Source: Clostridiales bacterium (GTDB lineage: Bacteria; Bacillota_A; Clostridia; Oscillospirales; Oscillospiraceae). From it: 42,552 nucleotides of DNA. The stretch covers positions 1 through 42,552 of the forward strand of contig JAAVHY010000008.1 in the NCBI GenBank assembly GCA_014799485.1, read 5' to 3'. Within the stretch, counting starts at the first letter, position 1; each line of letters opens with the position of its first letter. Below the pieces are notes generated by a model. The model had not been told where the DNA came from. It made no database searches and saw only the letters and a list, made by a program, of their open reading frames with translations. Both the position numbers and the translations under genes were made by a program. This document shows, piece after piece, positions 32,552-40,214 of the stretch.

Positions 32552-34972
32552 ATGACAAATACGCGGACAGACGGACCGATGGCGGTGACCATCCCTGTCC
32601 TGGCCCTGCGGGGGCTGACCGTGTTTCCCCAGCTGATGCTCCACTTTGACGTGGGCCGTGCCGCCTCTATCCAGGCTCTGGAGGAGGCCATGGGGGAGAA
32701 TAAGGAAATATTCCTGGTGACCCAGCGGGATCTGACGGTGGAAAACCCCGCCCAAAGCGACCTGTACGCCATCGGCACAGTGGCCGATGTAAAACAGATC
32801 CTGCGGCTCCCGGAAAGCGGCGTCCGCGTGATGGTGGAAGGGCGCAGCCGCGGCCGCCTGCTTCGGCTGACCGCTACGGAGCCCTATCTGACCGCGGAGG
32901 TGGAGTACCTGGCCGAGCTGTCACCGGCTAAGGGGAACTCGCCCCGGACGGAAGCCGCCATCCGGCAGGTCTATAACCAGATGGAGCGGTACACCGAGCT
33001 GTCTGACCGGGTGGCCCCGGAGACCTACCTGAAGCTTCTGACCAGTAACGACCCAGGCTATATCGCCGACTACGCGGCCCAGAATCTGCCCCTCCGGTTT
33101 GAAGATAAGCAGGCCGTGCTGGAAGAGCTGCGGCCCGCGCGCCGGCTGGACCGGCTGTGCCGGATTTTGGGCCGGGAAGTGGAGATCCTGGAGGTAGAGA
33201 GCGAGCTGGCCGCCAAAGTCCACGAGCAGGTGTCTGCCAGCCAGCGCAACTACTTTCTCAGGGAACAGCTGCGGGTCATCCAGCGCGAACTGGGGGAAGG
33301 CGAGGAGGACAACGAGATCCTCGACTACCGCCGTCAGATATCCCAGGCGAAGCTGCCGGTCGAGGTGAAGGAGAAGCTGCTCAAAGAGGTGAAGCACCTG
33401 GAAAAGCAGCCCTACAGCTCCTCGGAGGCGGCGGTGATCCGAACCTATCTGGATACCTGCCTGGAGCTGCCCTGGCAGGTCAAAACCCGTGAGCGGGTGA
33501 GCGTGGCGGCGGTATCCAAGGCGCTGGACGCGGACCACTACGGCCTTGAAAAAGTCAAAGAACGTATTTTGGAATTTGTAGCGGTGAAGCAGCTGGCGCC
33601 TGAACTGAAAGGGCAGATCATCTGCCTGGTGGGCCCGCCGGGGGTGGGGAAGACCTCCATCGCTATGAGCGTGGCCCGGGCCATGAACCGGAAGCTGGCC
33701 CGTATCTCTCTGGGCGGTATCCGGGACGAAGCGGATATCCGGGGCCATCGGAAGACCTATGTGGGATCCATGCCCGGTCGGATCATCGCCGGCATCAGGC
33801 AGGCGGGCAGCGCAAACCCGGTGCTGCTGTTAGATGAGATCGACAAAGTGGGCAGCGACCACCGGGGCGACCCGGCGGCGGCGCTGCTGGAGGTGCTGGA
33901 CAGTGAGCAGAACAGCACCTTCCGGGATCATTACCTGGAGCTGCCCTTCGATTTGTCTGATGTGATGTTCATCACGACTGCCAACACCACCGACAGTATC
34001 CCCAAGCCCCTGCTGGATCGCATGGAGGTCATTGAACTGCCCAGCTATACGGACAAGGAGAAATTACAGATCGCAAAACGCCATCTCCTGCCCCGGCAGT
34101 TGAAACGCCATGGCCTGACCCGGGCCCAGCTGAAAATCAGCGACAGCGGCATCGAAGCCTTGATCGCCGGGTACACCAAAGAGTCCGGCGTGCGCCTGCT
34201 GGAGCGGAAGCTGGCGGCTCTGTGTCGGAAATGCGCCATGCAAATTGTGCAAGAAGATGTAAAGCAGATTCGCATTACAGAGCTGAATTTACAAGAATTT
34301 CTTGGCCCCCGCCGCTATTTGGACGACAAAACCACCCGGGAACCGCTGGTGGGCGTGGTCAACGGCTTAGCCTGGACTTCCGTGGGCGGCGAGATTTTGG
34401 AGGTTGAGGTCAATGTGGTGCCGGGTACGGGCAAAGTGGTCCTTACCGGCAACCTGGGGGATGTGATGAAAGAGTCGGCCAAGGCGGCGCTGTCCTATAT
34501 CCGCAGCCGTGCGGCCCAGTTGGGGGTGGACCCGGAGTTCCACAGCACAAAAGACATCCATGTGCATTTCCCAGAAGGCGCGGTGCCCAAGGACGGGCCG
34601 TCCGCCGGAATCGCCATTGCCACCGCTATGGTTTCCGCCCTCACCGGCGTGCCGGTACGCAGGGATGTGGCGATGACCGGTGAAATAACGCTCCGGGGCC
34701 GGGTACTTGCCATCGGCGGTTTGCGGGAAAAGACTATGGGCGCCCTGCGGGGCGGGATTTCCACTGTCATCATCCCGGCGGACAATAGCAAGGATTTGGA
34801 GGATATCGACCAGACCGTGCGGAAAGCGCTCACCTTTGTGCCGGTGCATCAGGTGGATGAGGTGTTGGCACAGGCCCTGACAAGCGGATTGCCTGTACAG
34901 GCAGACGTAACGCCCCGCCAGTCCCCTGAGGCGCCGCGGGCTGTAGGCCGCGCCGTCAATCTGCGCCAGTGA
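32552..34972 (+). CDS. lon: Endopeptidase La (Lon protease)
   Basis: ATP-dependent protease for misfolded and regulatory proteins. It has 806 residues. The N-terminal LON domain covers roughly 10-210. The AAA+ module has Walker A GPPGVGKTS near residue 360 and Walker B PVLLLDEIDKVG near 425. The C-terminal protease has the catalytic Ser in PKDGPSAGIAIATAM near 683 and Lys in GGLREKTMGALRGG near 726. The ATG at 32552 follows GGAAGGAGTGACC; an in-frame extension to 32435 would run through the terminator. ysxC follows after 9 bases. Confidence 0.98.
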   Translation: MTNTRTDGPMAVTIPVLALRGLTVFPQLMLHFDVGRAASIQALEEAMGENKEIFLVTQRDLTVENPAQSDLYAIGTVADVKQILRLPESGVRVMVEGRSRGRLLRLTATEPYLTAEVEYLAELSPAKGNSPRTEAAIRQVYNQMERYTELSDRVAPETYLKLLTSNDPGYIADYAAQNLPLRFEDKQAVLEELRPARRLDRLCRILGREVEILEVESELAAKVHEQVSASQRNYFLREQLRVIQRELGEGEEDNEILDYRRQISQAKLPVEVKEKLLKEVKHLEKQPYSSSEAAVIRTYLDTCLELPWQVKTRERVSVAAVSKALDADHYGLEKVKERILEFVAVKQLAPELKGQIICLVGPPGVGKTSIAMSVARAMNRKLARISLGGIRDEADIRGHRKTYVGSMPGRIIAGIRQAGSANPVLLLDEIDKVGSDHRGDPAAALLEVLDSEQNSTFRDHYLELPFDLSDVMFITTANTTDSIPKPLLDRMEVIELPSYTDKEKLQIAKRHLLPRQLKRHGLTRAQLKISDSGIEALIAGYTKESGVRLLERKLAALCRKCAMQIVQEDVKQIRITELNLQEFLGPRRYLDDKTTREPLVGVVNGLAWTSVGGEILEVEVNVVPGTGKVVLTGNLGDVMKESAKAALSYIRSRAAQLGVDPEFHSTKDIHVHFPEGAVPKDGPSAGIAIATAMVSALTGVPVRRDVAMTGEITLRGRVLAIGGLREKTMGALRGGISTVIIPADNSKDLEDIDQTVRKALTFVPVHQVDEVLAQALTSGLPVQADVTPRQSPEAPRAVGRAVNLRQ

Positions 34973-34981
34973 GGTACTGCC

Positions 34982-35581
34982 ATGACGGTCAACTGGAATA
35001 TAGCGGAATTTGTCCGCTCAGCAGCGAAACCGGCAGATTTCCCCCGGGACGGGCTGCCCCAGGTGGTCTTTGCGGGACGCTCCAATGTAGGTAAGTCCTC
35101 GGTCATCAACCGCTTGCTCAACCGCAAAAACTTCGCCCGTGTGGGTTCCGCGCCGGGAAAAACCACTCATATCAACTATTTTCGGATCGACCAGAAGCTC
35201 TATTTGGTGGATTTGCCCGGCTATGGCTATGCCAAGGTGTCCAAGCAGGAGCGGGACCGCTGGGGACGGCTCATTGAGGCGTGGTTTGCCGACCCCCAGC
35301 GAATAGCCTTAGGCATGCTGATCGTAGACGCGCGGCATAAGCCAACGGCGGATGACTGCACCATGGCCCAAGTGTTTCTAAGTTCGGAGCGGCCTTTCCT
35401 GGTGGTCGCCAATAAGCTGGACAAGCTGAAGAAAAGCGAGATTGAGGGCAACGCACAGCTGATCCGTGACACGCTGGCGCTGCCGGACCCCGTTCCCCTT
35501 ATCCTGTTTTCCGCAGAAAAAGGGGAGGGGAAGGGGGAACTTTTGGGGCAAATCGTGAATCATTTGCAGGAATCAGTATAA
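34982..35581 (+). CDS. ysxC: Ribosome biogenesis GTP-binding protein YihA/YsxC
   Basis: Essential small GTPase of 50S assembly. It has 199 residues. G motifs: FAGRSNVGKSSVINRLL (G1) near residue 30, APGKTTHINYF (G2) near 60, VDLPGYGYAKV (G3) near 78, VANKLDKLKKSE (G4) near 143 and LFSAEKGEG (G5) near 177. GAGGTACTGCC precedes the ATG. The lon-ysxC order is conserved with Bacillus. A terminator follows. Confidence 0.97.
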   Translation: MTVNWNIAEFVRSAAKPADFPRDGLPQVVFAGRSNVGKSSVINRLLNRKNFARVGSAPGKTTHINYFRIDQKLYLVDLPGYGYAKVSKQERDRWGRLIEAWFADPQRIALGMLIVDARHKPTADDCTMAQVFLSSERPFLVVANKLDKLKKSEIEGNAQLIRDTLALPDPVPLILFSAEKGEGKGELLGQIVNHLQESV

Positions 35582-35618
35582 GGGTGGCCCGTCTGTTGGC
35601 CCTGCATGTAAGGACGCG

Positions 35619-35651
35619 TCCCGGCGGGCGAGCTGCCCGCCGGGAGGTTTT
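35619..35651 (+). terminator. Terminator of lon-ysxC
   Basis: An 11-bp perfect GC stem (35619-35629 with 35635-35645), loop GAGCT, then GGTTTT. Confidence 0.82.
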
Positions 35652-35673
35652 ACAGAAAACTTTGCAAAAAGGG

Positions 35674-35701
35674 TTGACAAACGGCAGGATTTTGATATAA
35701 T
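35674..35701 (+). promoter_or_regulatory. Promoter of tRNA-Gln
   Basis: Perfect TTGACA (35674-35679), 16 bases, perfect TATAAT (35696-35701) with TGA before the -10: the strongest promoter in the window. Confidence 0.92.
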
Positions 35702-35730
35702 GGCATACGGTCGATTGAGAGAGTTGACAT

Positions 35731-35804
35731 AGCGGATTAGTGTAATGGTAGCACACCAGACTCTGACTCTGTTTGTGAGGGTTCGAATCCTTCATCCGCT
35801 GCCA
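35731..35804 (+). tRNA. tRNA-Gln(CUG)
   Basis: A 74-base cloverleaf with encoded CCA. The acceptor arms AGCGGAT and ATCCGCT pair fully. The D loop contains TAATGGTA. The anticodon loop CTCTGAC gives anticodon CTG (one mismatch at the outer pair of that stem), and the T arm carries GGTTCGAATCC. It has its own promoter and terminator. Confidence 0.95.
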
Positions 35805-35808
35805 CTAA

Positions 35809-35840
35809 CCCCCCGGAACTGTGAGGTTCCGGGGGGTTTT
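35809..35840 (+). terminator. Terminator of tRNA-Gln
   Basis: An 11-bp perfect stem (35809-35819 with 35826-35836), six-base loop, then TTTT. Confidence 0.9.
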
Positions 35841-35902
35841 CATGATTCCGGGTCACTAATGCTGATATTTGCATTTGACAACCAGTTTTTTTCAGCAAAC
35901 GC

Positions 35903-35931
35903 TTGCAAACCTCCGTCAGATTGGGTATACT
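35903..35931 (+). promoter_or_regulatory. Promoter of the DUF1858 gene
   Basis: TTGCAA (35903-35908), 17 bases, TATACT (35926-35931). Confidence 0.75.
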
Positions 35932-35970
35932 ATATCCGTTCGACAAAAACTGCAAGGAGGTCATCCCAGC

Positions 35971-36168
35971 ATGGCTCAGATTACCAAGGATACCATCATT
36001 GGCGATATTTTGGACATCGCGCCCGACACTGCCCCTATCTTCCTGTCCATCGGTATGCACTGCCTGGGCTGCCCGTCTTCCCGCGGGGAGACCGTGGAGC
36101 AGGCCTGCATGGTCCATGGGGTGGATGTGGACGCTCTGCTGGACAAGCTGAACGCCACGATCGCCTGA
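35971..36168 (+). CDS. DUF1858 domain protein, possible redox or metal switch
   Basis: A 65-residue protein that is essentially one DUF1858 domain: ITKDTIIGDILDIAPDTAPI, then the signature SIGMHCLGCPSSRGETVEQAC with a C-x-x-C pair and a third Cys. Related domains occur in hybrid-cluster and redox-linked proteins; a metal- or thiol-binding role is likely but not shown. AAGGAGG lies 10 bases before the ATG at 35971. It is a single-gene transcription unit with promoter and terminator. Confidence 0.92.
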   Translation: MAQITKDTIIGDILDIAPDTAPIFLSIGMHCLGCPSSRGETVEQACMVHGVDVDALLDKLNATIA

Positions 36169-36179
36169 TTGGCACGTCT

Positions 36180-36209
36180 GAAAAGAGCGGAGGTTCCGCT
36201 CTTTTCTTT
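36180..36209 (+). terminator. Terminator of the DUF1858 gene
   Basis: A 12-bp stem (36180-36191 with 36195-36206), loop GGT, with CTTTTCTTT on the 3' side. It lies 26 bases before the next start codon. Confidence 0.82.
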
Positions 36210-36234
36210 ATCCCGGAAGAACAGGAGAGGAAAC

Positions 36235-37704
36235 ATGGAATTGACGCCAAGGCTCCAAGCCGTTGCCCAGCAAGTGCCCCATGGCGCGCGGCTGGCTGAT
36301 ATAGGCACCGACCACGGCTATCTGCCTGTCTGGCTGCTGCAAAATAGCCGCATTGAAACAGCCATTGCTGCCGACCTGCGGAAGGGGCCGCTGGATCGGG
36401 CCCGGGAGACGGCCCGGCAGTATGGGCAAAGTGAAAATATCACTTTTCGGCTGTGCGACGGCTTGGCCGAGATTGGGGCGGACGAGGTCGATACGGTAGT
36501 CATCGCCGGCATGGGAGGGGAGACCATCGCCGCCATTTTGGAGGCCGCCCCCTGGACCTGCCGGGACAAGCTTCTGCTTTTACAGCCTATGACCGGCGCG
36601 CCCCAGCTCCGTCAGTGGCTTCAGCGCCATGGATATGCGATCCTCCATGAGCAGATCGCCCGGGAAGGCAAGCGGCTGTACAGTGTCTGGAGCGTGCGCG
36701 GCGGCTGGATGGCGCCATTTTCTCCGGCGGAGCTCTGGGCGGGGAGGGACAGCCGGGACCCGCTGCGGCTGGAGTATTTGGTGATGGTGGAGGAGAAAGC
36801 GGAAAAAGCCCTGCGCGGGCAGCTCGCCGCCCGGGAAACCGACCAGGAGGCCGTCACAGAGCTGGAGGCCGTGCTGACCGGGCTGAAGAAGATGAAAAAG
36901 GAGTTGGGCGTCATGACCACTGTGGGCGAAGTATTCGCGTTTTTACAGGAAAAGGCCCCGTTTGAACTGCAGGAAAGCTTTGACAACGCAGGCTTCCTGG
37001 TGGGCAGGGAAGAGGCTGTCGTCACCAAAATTTTGGTGGCGCTGGATATCACCGAGCAGGTGGTCCAGGAGGCTGCCGGGCAGGGGGCCCAGCTCATTGT
37101 GGCCCATCATCCGGTGATTTTTGGCGGGGCAAAGTCGATGACAGATCAGACAGTCACCGGGCGGATCCTGCTGGCCCTGGCGGAAAACCACATCGCCGCC
37201 GTCTGTGCCCATACCAATTTGGACGCGGTCGAGGGTGGCGTCAACGATGCCCTTGCCCTGCGCCTGGGGCTGGCGGACATCGGCCAGTTGAAGCAAGCCG
37301 GGGTAGACGGGCAGGGGAGACCCTATGGCATCGGCCGGATCGGTTCCGTGTCCGAGCAGCCCCTCTATGATTTTGCTATGGCGGTAAAGCGCCTGCTTGG
37401 CGCCAACGGCATCCGGCTGGTGGACGGCGGCAAGCCCGTCCGCCGGGTAGCCGTGGGCGGCGGGGCCTGCGCCGATATGATGGAGGAGGCGCTGTCCCAA
37501 GGCTGCGATACCTTCGTCACCTCTGACGTGAAATACCATCAATTTCTGGAGGCGAGGGCTTTGGGCCTCAGTCTGGTGGACGCGGGGCATTTCCCCACAG
37601 AAAACGTGGTCTGCCCAGTGCTGAAAAATTGGCTGTCCAAGCAATTTCCCCAGGTGTCCGTGGCGGTCTCCCAGGTCCATACCGAGGTGTTCTCCTACCT
37701 GTGA
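36235..37704 (+). CDS. Fused TrmK methyltransferase / Nif3-like dinuclear metal protein
   Basis: One uninterrupted 489-residue frame that joins two genes usually adjacent in Firmicutes. Residues 1-226 are TrmK, the tRNA adenine-22 N1-methyltransferase: SAM loop ADIGTDHGYLPVWLL (near 21), VVIAGMGGETIAAIL (88-102), LLLQPMTGAPQLRQWL (114-129). Residues 227-489 are a Nif3/YqfO-type protein: metal ligands His291-His292 (AHHPVIFGG), Asp330 (HTNLDAVEGG) and His452/Glu456 (GHFPTEN). The Nif3 half is the short form without the PII-like insert of Bacillus YqfO. At the junction Met227 is preceded by AAAAAGGAG (36895-36903), so a separate Nif3 product may also be made. AGGAGAGGAAAC precedes the main ATG. 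Confidence 0.92.
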   Translation: MELTPRLQAVAQQVPHGARLADIGTDHGYLPVWLLQNSRIETAIAADLRKGPLDRARETARQYGQSENITFRLCDGLAEIGADEVDTVVIAGMGGETIAAILEAAPWTCRDKLLLLQPMTGAPQLRQWLQRHGYAILHEQIAREGKRLYSVWSVRGGWMAPFSPAELWAGRDSRDPLRLEYLVMVEEKAEKALRGQLAARETDQEAVTELEAVLTGLKKMKKELGVMTTVGEVFAFLQEKAPFELQESFDNAGFLVGREEAVVTKILVALDITEQVVQEAAGQGAQLIVAHHPVIFGGAKSMTDQTVTGRILLALAENHIAAVCAHTNLDAVEGGVNDALALRLGLADIGQLKQAGVDGQGRPYGIGRIGSVSEQPLYDFAMAVKRLLGANGIRLVDGGKPVRRVAVGGGACADMMEEALSQGCDTFVTSDVKYHQFLEARALGLSLVDAGHFPTENVVCPVLKNWLSKQFPQVSVAVSQVHTEVFSYL

Positions 37705-37719
37705 CCCAGGCATGAAGCG

Positions 37720-37751
37720 CCCCCTTCCTTCATATGGTGGAGGGAAGGGGG
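37720..37751 (+). promoter_or_regulatory. Hairpin covering the cwlD ribosome site
   Basis: CCCCCTTCC (37720-37728) pairs perfectly with GGAAGGGGG (37743-37751), which contains the AAGGGGG Shine-Dalgarno of cwlD, 8 bases before the ATG. The pairing would mask translation initiation. Confidence 0.5.
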
Positions 37752-37759
37752 ACTGGCTC

Positions 37760-38479
37760 ATGAAACGAGATATGCTGCTGTTATTCCTGTGCTTGTGTGT
37801 GTTGGGCGGAGTGGGCTGGCTTGGCGCCGGACAGCCCCGTTTTCTGGAAGCTGTATCCGCTGCCGAGGGAGAGTGGACGTTGATCCTGGACGCCGGACAC
37901 GGCGGGGAGGACGGCGGCGCCAGCACCGCGGCGGGTGAGAAAGAGAGCGACATCAATCTGGCGATCGTGCGCAAGACCCAGGCCCTGATGGTGTTTCTGG
38001 GGGTGGAGCCGATGCTGACCCGGGAGACGGATATCTCTTTGCACAGCGGCGGGGCAGAGACCCTCCGGCAAAAAAAGGTGTCCGACTTGAAAAACCGGGC
38101 GGCGCTGATAGAGGCCAGTCCCAACGCCATCCTTATCAGTGTACATCAAAATCACTTTACAGACCCGAGATATGGCGGGGCACAGGTGTTTTTTTGCGGC
38201 GGCGATATGAACCGCCAGTGGGGAGAATATACCCAGGAAGTGCTCCGGCAGGTGCTGGATCCGGGGAATGACCGCAAGGCCAAGCCAATGCCTTCGGGAA
38301 TCTATTTATTTGACCATATCAGCTGTCCGGCTATTTTGGTGGAGTGCGGTTTCCTCAGCAACGGGGAAGAGGCGGCGCTGCTGCTCACCGACACCTATCA
38401 GCGGAAAGCGGCGATGGCGCTGGCAGGGGCATATTTGAATGAAATACAGATGATACCCACAAGTTTGGGAGGGGAATAG
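37760..38479 (+). CDS. cwlD: N-acetylmuramoyl-L-alanine amidase CwlD
   Basis: Zinc amidase (Amidase_3) that trims stem peptides in the spore cortex, a step toward muramic-delta-lactam. It has 239 residues. An N-terminal signal or anchor helix (residues 4-23) is followed by the catalytic domain: ILDAGHGGEDGGAS (His47), Glu62, ISVHQNHF (His129) and ILVECGFLSN (Glu195). These are the expected zinc ligands and catalytic Glu. The ATG at 37760 gives the signal helix; an upstream ATG at 37712 lacks a ribosome site. A degenerate sigma-E-like CATATGGT sits at 37731. radA follows after one base. Confidence 0.9.
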   Translation: MKRDMLLLFLCLCVLGGVGWLGAGQPRFLEAVSAAEGEWTLILDAGHGGEDGGASTAAGEKESDINLAIVRKTQALMVFLGVEPMLTRETDISLHSGGAETLRQKKVSDLKNRAALIEASPNAILISVHQNHFTDPRYGGAQVFFCGGDMNRQWGEYTQEVLRQVLDPGNDRKAKPMPSGIYLFDHISCPAILVECGFLSNGEEAALLLTDTYQRKAAMALAGAYLNEIQMIPTSLGGE

Positions 38480-38480
38480 C

Positions 38481-39845
38481 ATGGCCAAGGCCAAATCCAC
38501 GTTTTACTGCACGGACTGCGGCAATGAATATCTGAGATGGCAGGGAAGGTGCCCTGCCTGTGGGGCCTGGAACACCATCGTGGAGCAGCCCGCGGCAGAT
38601 GGGAAGAAAAAGGCTGCGGTATCGTCCCCCGGCGGCCTGGGGGCGCGCCGTCCCCGTCCCATGGCCGAAGTGGAAGCGGTGGATGAGCTGCGCTTCAATA
38701 CCGGGATGAACGAGCTGGACCGGGTGCTGGGCGGGGGCGCGGTGAAGGGCTCGCTGGTGCTGGTGGGCGGCGCGCCCGGGATCGGAAAGTCCACGCTGAT
38801 GCTGCAAATCTGTGACAATTTATGCCGTTTCTGCGACGTTTTATATGTATCCGGGGAGGAGTCGGAGCGCCAGATCAAGCTCCGTGCCCAGCGGCTGGGC
38901 ATCCGGGAAGAGGGATTGTATCTCTTTTCCGAAACAAATCTGGATGATATCGTATCCACCGTCCAGGAAAAAAAGCCGGATATCCTGATCGTAGACTCTA
39001 TCCAGACCATCTATAACGGAGACTCCAATTCCTCGCCGGGCAGCGTGGCCCAGGTGAAGGAGTGTACCATGGCGCTGATGCACCTGGCAAAAGGCTTGGG
39101 GGTCACGGTATTCGTAGTGGGCCACATCAACAAGGAGGGCTCCCTGGCCGGGCCTAAGGTACTGGAGCACATGGTGGACTGCGTGCTCCACTTTGAGGGG
39201 GAAGAGCACAATTCTTACCGCATCCTCCGGGCCGCGAAGAACCGCTTCGGCGCCACCAACGAAATCGGGGTATTTGAGATGGGCGACCAGGGGCTGGTGG
39301 AGGTGCCCAACCCGTCTGAGGCGATGCTGTCCGGCCGCCCGGAAAACATGCCCGGCTCCTGCGTCACCTGTGTCATGGAGGGGGTGCGCCCCGTGTTGGC
39401 GGAAGTGCAGGCCCTGCTGTCGCCCTCGGCCTATGGGAACTCCCGCCGCACCAGCAACGGCTTTGACTATAACCGGGCCATGATGATGCTGGCCGTGCTG
39501 GAAAAACGGGGCGGACTGGCGCTGTCCAATTGCGATTTTTACGTCAATGTCATCGGCGGACTGACGTTGGACGAGCCTGCCGCCGATCTGGCGCTCATTG
39601 TGGCGCTGGCGTCCAGCTTCCGGGACAAGCCCGTACCCTTTGACCTGGCGGCGGTCGGGGAGGTGGGGCTCACCGGTGAGCTGCGCTCGGTGAACGCCAT
39701 CAACCAGCGGCTCAGCGAAGTGCGGCGGCTGGGCTTCACCAAATGTCTGCTCCCGGCCAGGAGCAGCGGAAAGATCATCGCGCCGGCCGGGTTAGACTTG
39801 ATCCGGGTCACGAACATTCGTGAGGCCATCGCTGTGCTGGTTTGA
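38481..39845 (+). CDS. radA: DNA repair protein RadA (Sms)
   Basis: Hexameric DnaB-like helicase that helps branch migration in homologous recombination. It has 454 residues. The N-terminal zinc finger uses Cys10, Cys13, Cys24 and Cys27. Walker A is GGAPGIGKST near residue 95, the RadA-specific AKNRFGATNEIGVF lies near 253, and the C-terminal Lon-protease-like domain ends near residue 450 without the Lon catalytic Ser. GGGAGGGG precedes the ATG. Its last 54 bases are overlapped by a small antisense gene. Confidence 0.98.
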   Translation: MAKAKSTFYCTDCGNEYLRWQGRCPACGAWNTIVEQPAADGKKKAAVSSPGGLGARRPRPMAEVEAVDELRFNTGMNELDRVLGGGAVKGSLVLVGGAPGIGKSTLMLQICDNLCRFCDVLYVSGEESERQIKLRAQRLGIREEGLYLFSETNLDDIVSTVQEKKPDILIVDSIQTIYNGDSNSSPGSVAQVKECTMALMHLAKGLGVTVFVVGHINKEGSLAGPKVLEHMVDCVLHFEGEEHNSYRILRAAKNRFGATNEIGVFEMGDQGLVEVPNPSEAMLSGRPENMPGSCVTCVMEGVRPVLAEVQALLSPSAYGNSRRTSNGFDYNRAMMMLAVLEKRGGLALSNCDFYVNVIGGLTLDEPAADLALIVALASSFRDKPVPFDLAAVGEVGLTGELRSVNAINQRLSEVRRLGFTKCLLPARSSGKIIAPAGLDLIRVTNIREAIAVLV

Positions 39846-39971
39846 CAGGCGGGGTGTGAAATTGAGGCAGGCATCGTTCGGGACAGCCCGATCCACAGCT
39901 TGGGCCTGGGCCAGCGTACACAGGCCCTCATTCTGGAATTTGCAGTTTTGTGTGCATGGGATGAAGCTCAT
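39792..39971 (-). CDS. Cys-rich small protein (C-x3-C-x7-C-x16-C), unknown function
   Basis: A 59-residue minus-strand frame starting MSFIPCTQNCKFQNEGLCTL. Cys6, Cys10, Cys18 and Cys35 form a probable metal-binding knuckle followed by a hydrophilic tail. The spacing recalls short Cys-rich clostridial proteins, sometimes labelled hydroxymyristoyl-ACP dehydratase in databases without support. AGGTGAT lies 6 bases before the ATG at 39971, a full Shine-Dalgarno. The 3' third overlaps the end of radA in antisense, where the coding constraint of radA could shape the tail; the Cys motif itself lies outside radA, which supports it being real. Confidence 0.68.
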   Translation of the reverse strand: MSFIPCTQNCKFQNEGLCTLAQAQAVDRAVPNDACLNFTPRLSNQHSDGLTNVRDPDQV

Positions 39972-40214
39972 TGGGATCACCTGAATCATTGGATTTTAAA
40001 AGGAATCAAATCAGAGCATATCGGAGGGAGGTGTGGCTTGGCACATACTCAACTCAACAAAATAAAAATTTTGTTGAGTTGAGGGGAGGGTAAATCCAGC
40101 TTTTCGCTGCTTTGGCCGGATTGAGGACTGTGGGTCTCAGGCCTTTCATCGGCCACACGGCTGATTTAAGATATTGCCGTTCTGCGGCTTAGTCTGCCCA
40201 ACTGTCCCCATGTT
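39972..40214. other. Gene-poor stretch before the recombinase gene
   Basis: Apart from the 36-base palindrome at 40048-40083, nothing convincing is seen: short frames lack ribosome sites, no good sigma-A promoter was found for either flanking gene, and no riboswitch was recognised. A few small GC hairpins occur at 40110-40175. Confidence 0.5.
40048..40083. repeat. 36-base inverted repeat with 16-bp perfect stem
   Basis: CTCAACTCAACAAAAT (40048-40063) is followed by AAAA and its exact reverse complement (40068-40083). Each arm itself contains the tandem unit CTCAA. No T-run follows on either strand. It lies 130 bases upstream of a tyrosine recombinase gene. Confidence 0.8.

Noticed and set aside
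29941..32778. A 945-codon open frame on the minus strand opposite tig, clpP and clpX
   Set aside because: It is the antisense of three well-supported genes, has no ribosome site and no recognisable domain; long antisense frames are expected with this codon bias and GC content.
37731..37738. CATATGGT as a sigma-E -10 for cwlD
   Set aside because: Two mismatches to CATACAnT and no ATA at the expected distance; kept only as a remark in the cwlD entry.
40030..40185. A minus-strand frame of about 31 codons through the palindrome, and a 60-codon plus-strand frame at 39900-40082
   Set aside because: Neither has a ribosome site, and the second is antisense to the better supported Cys-rich gene.
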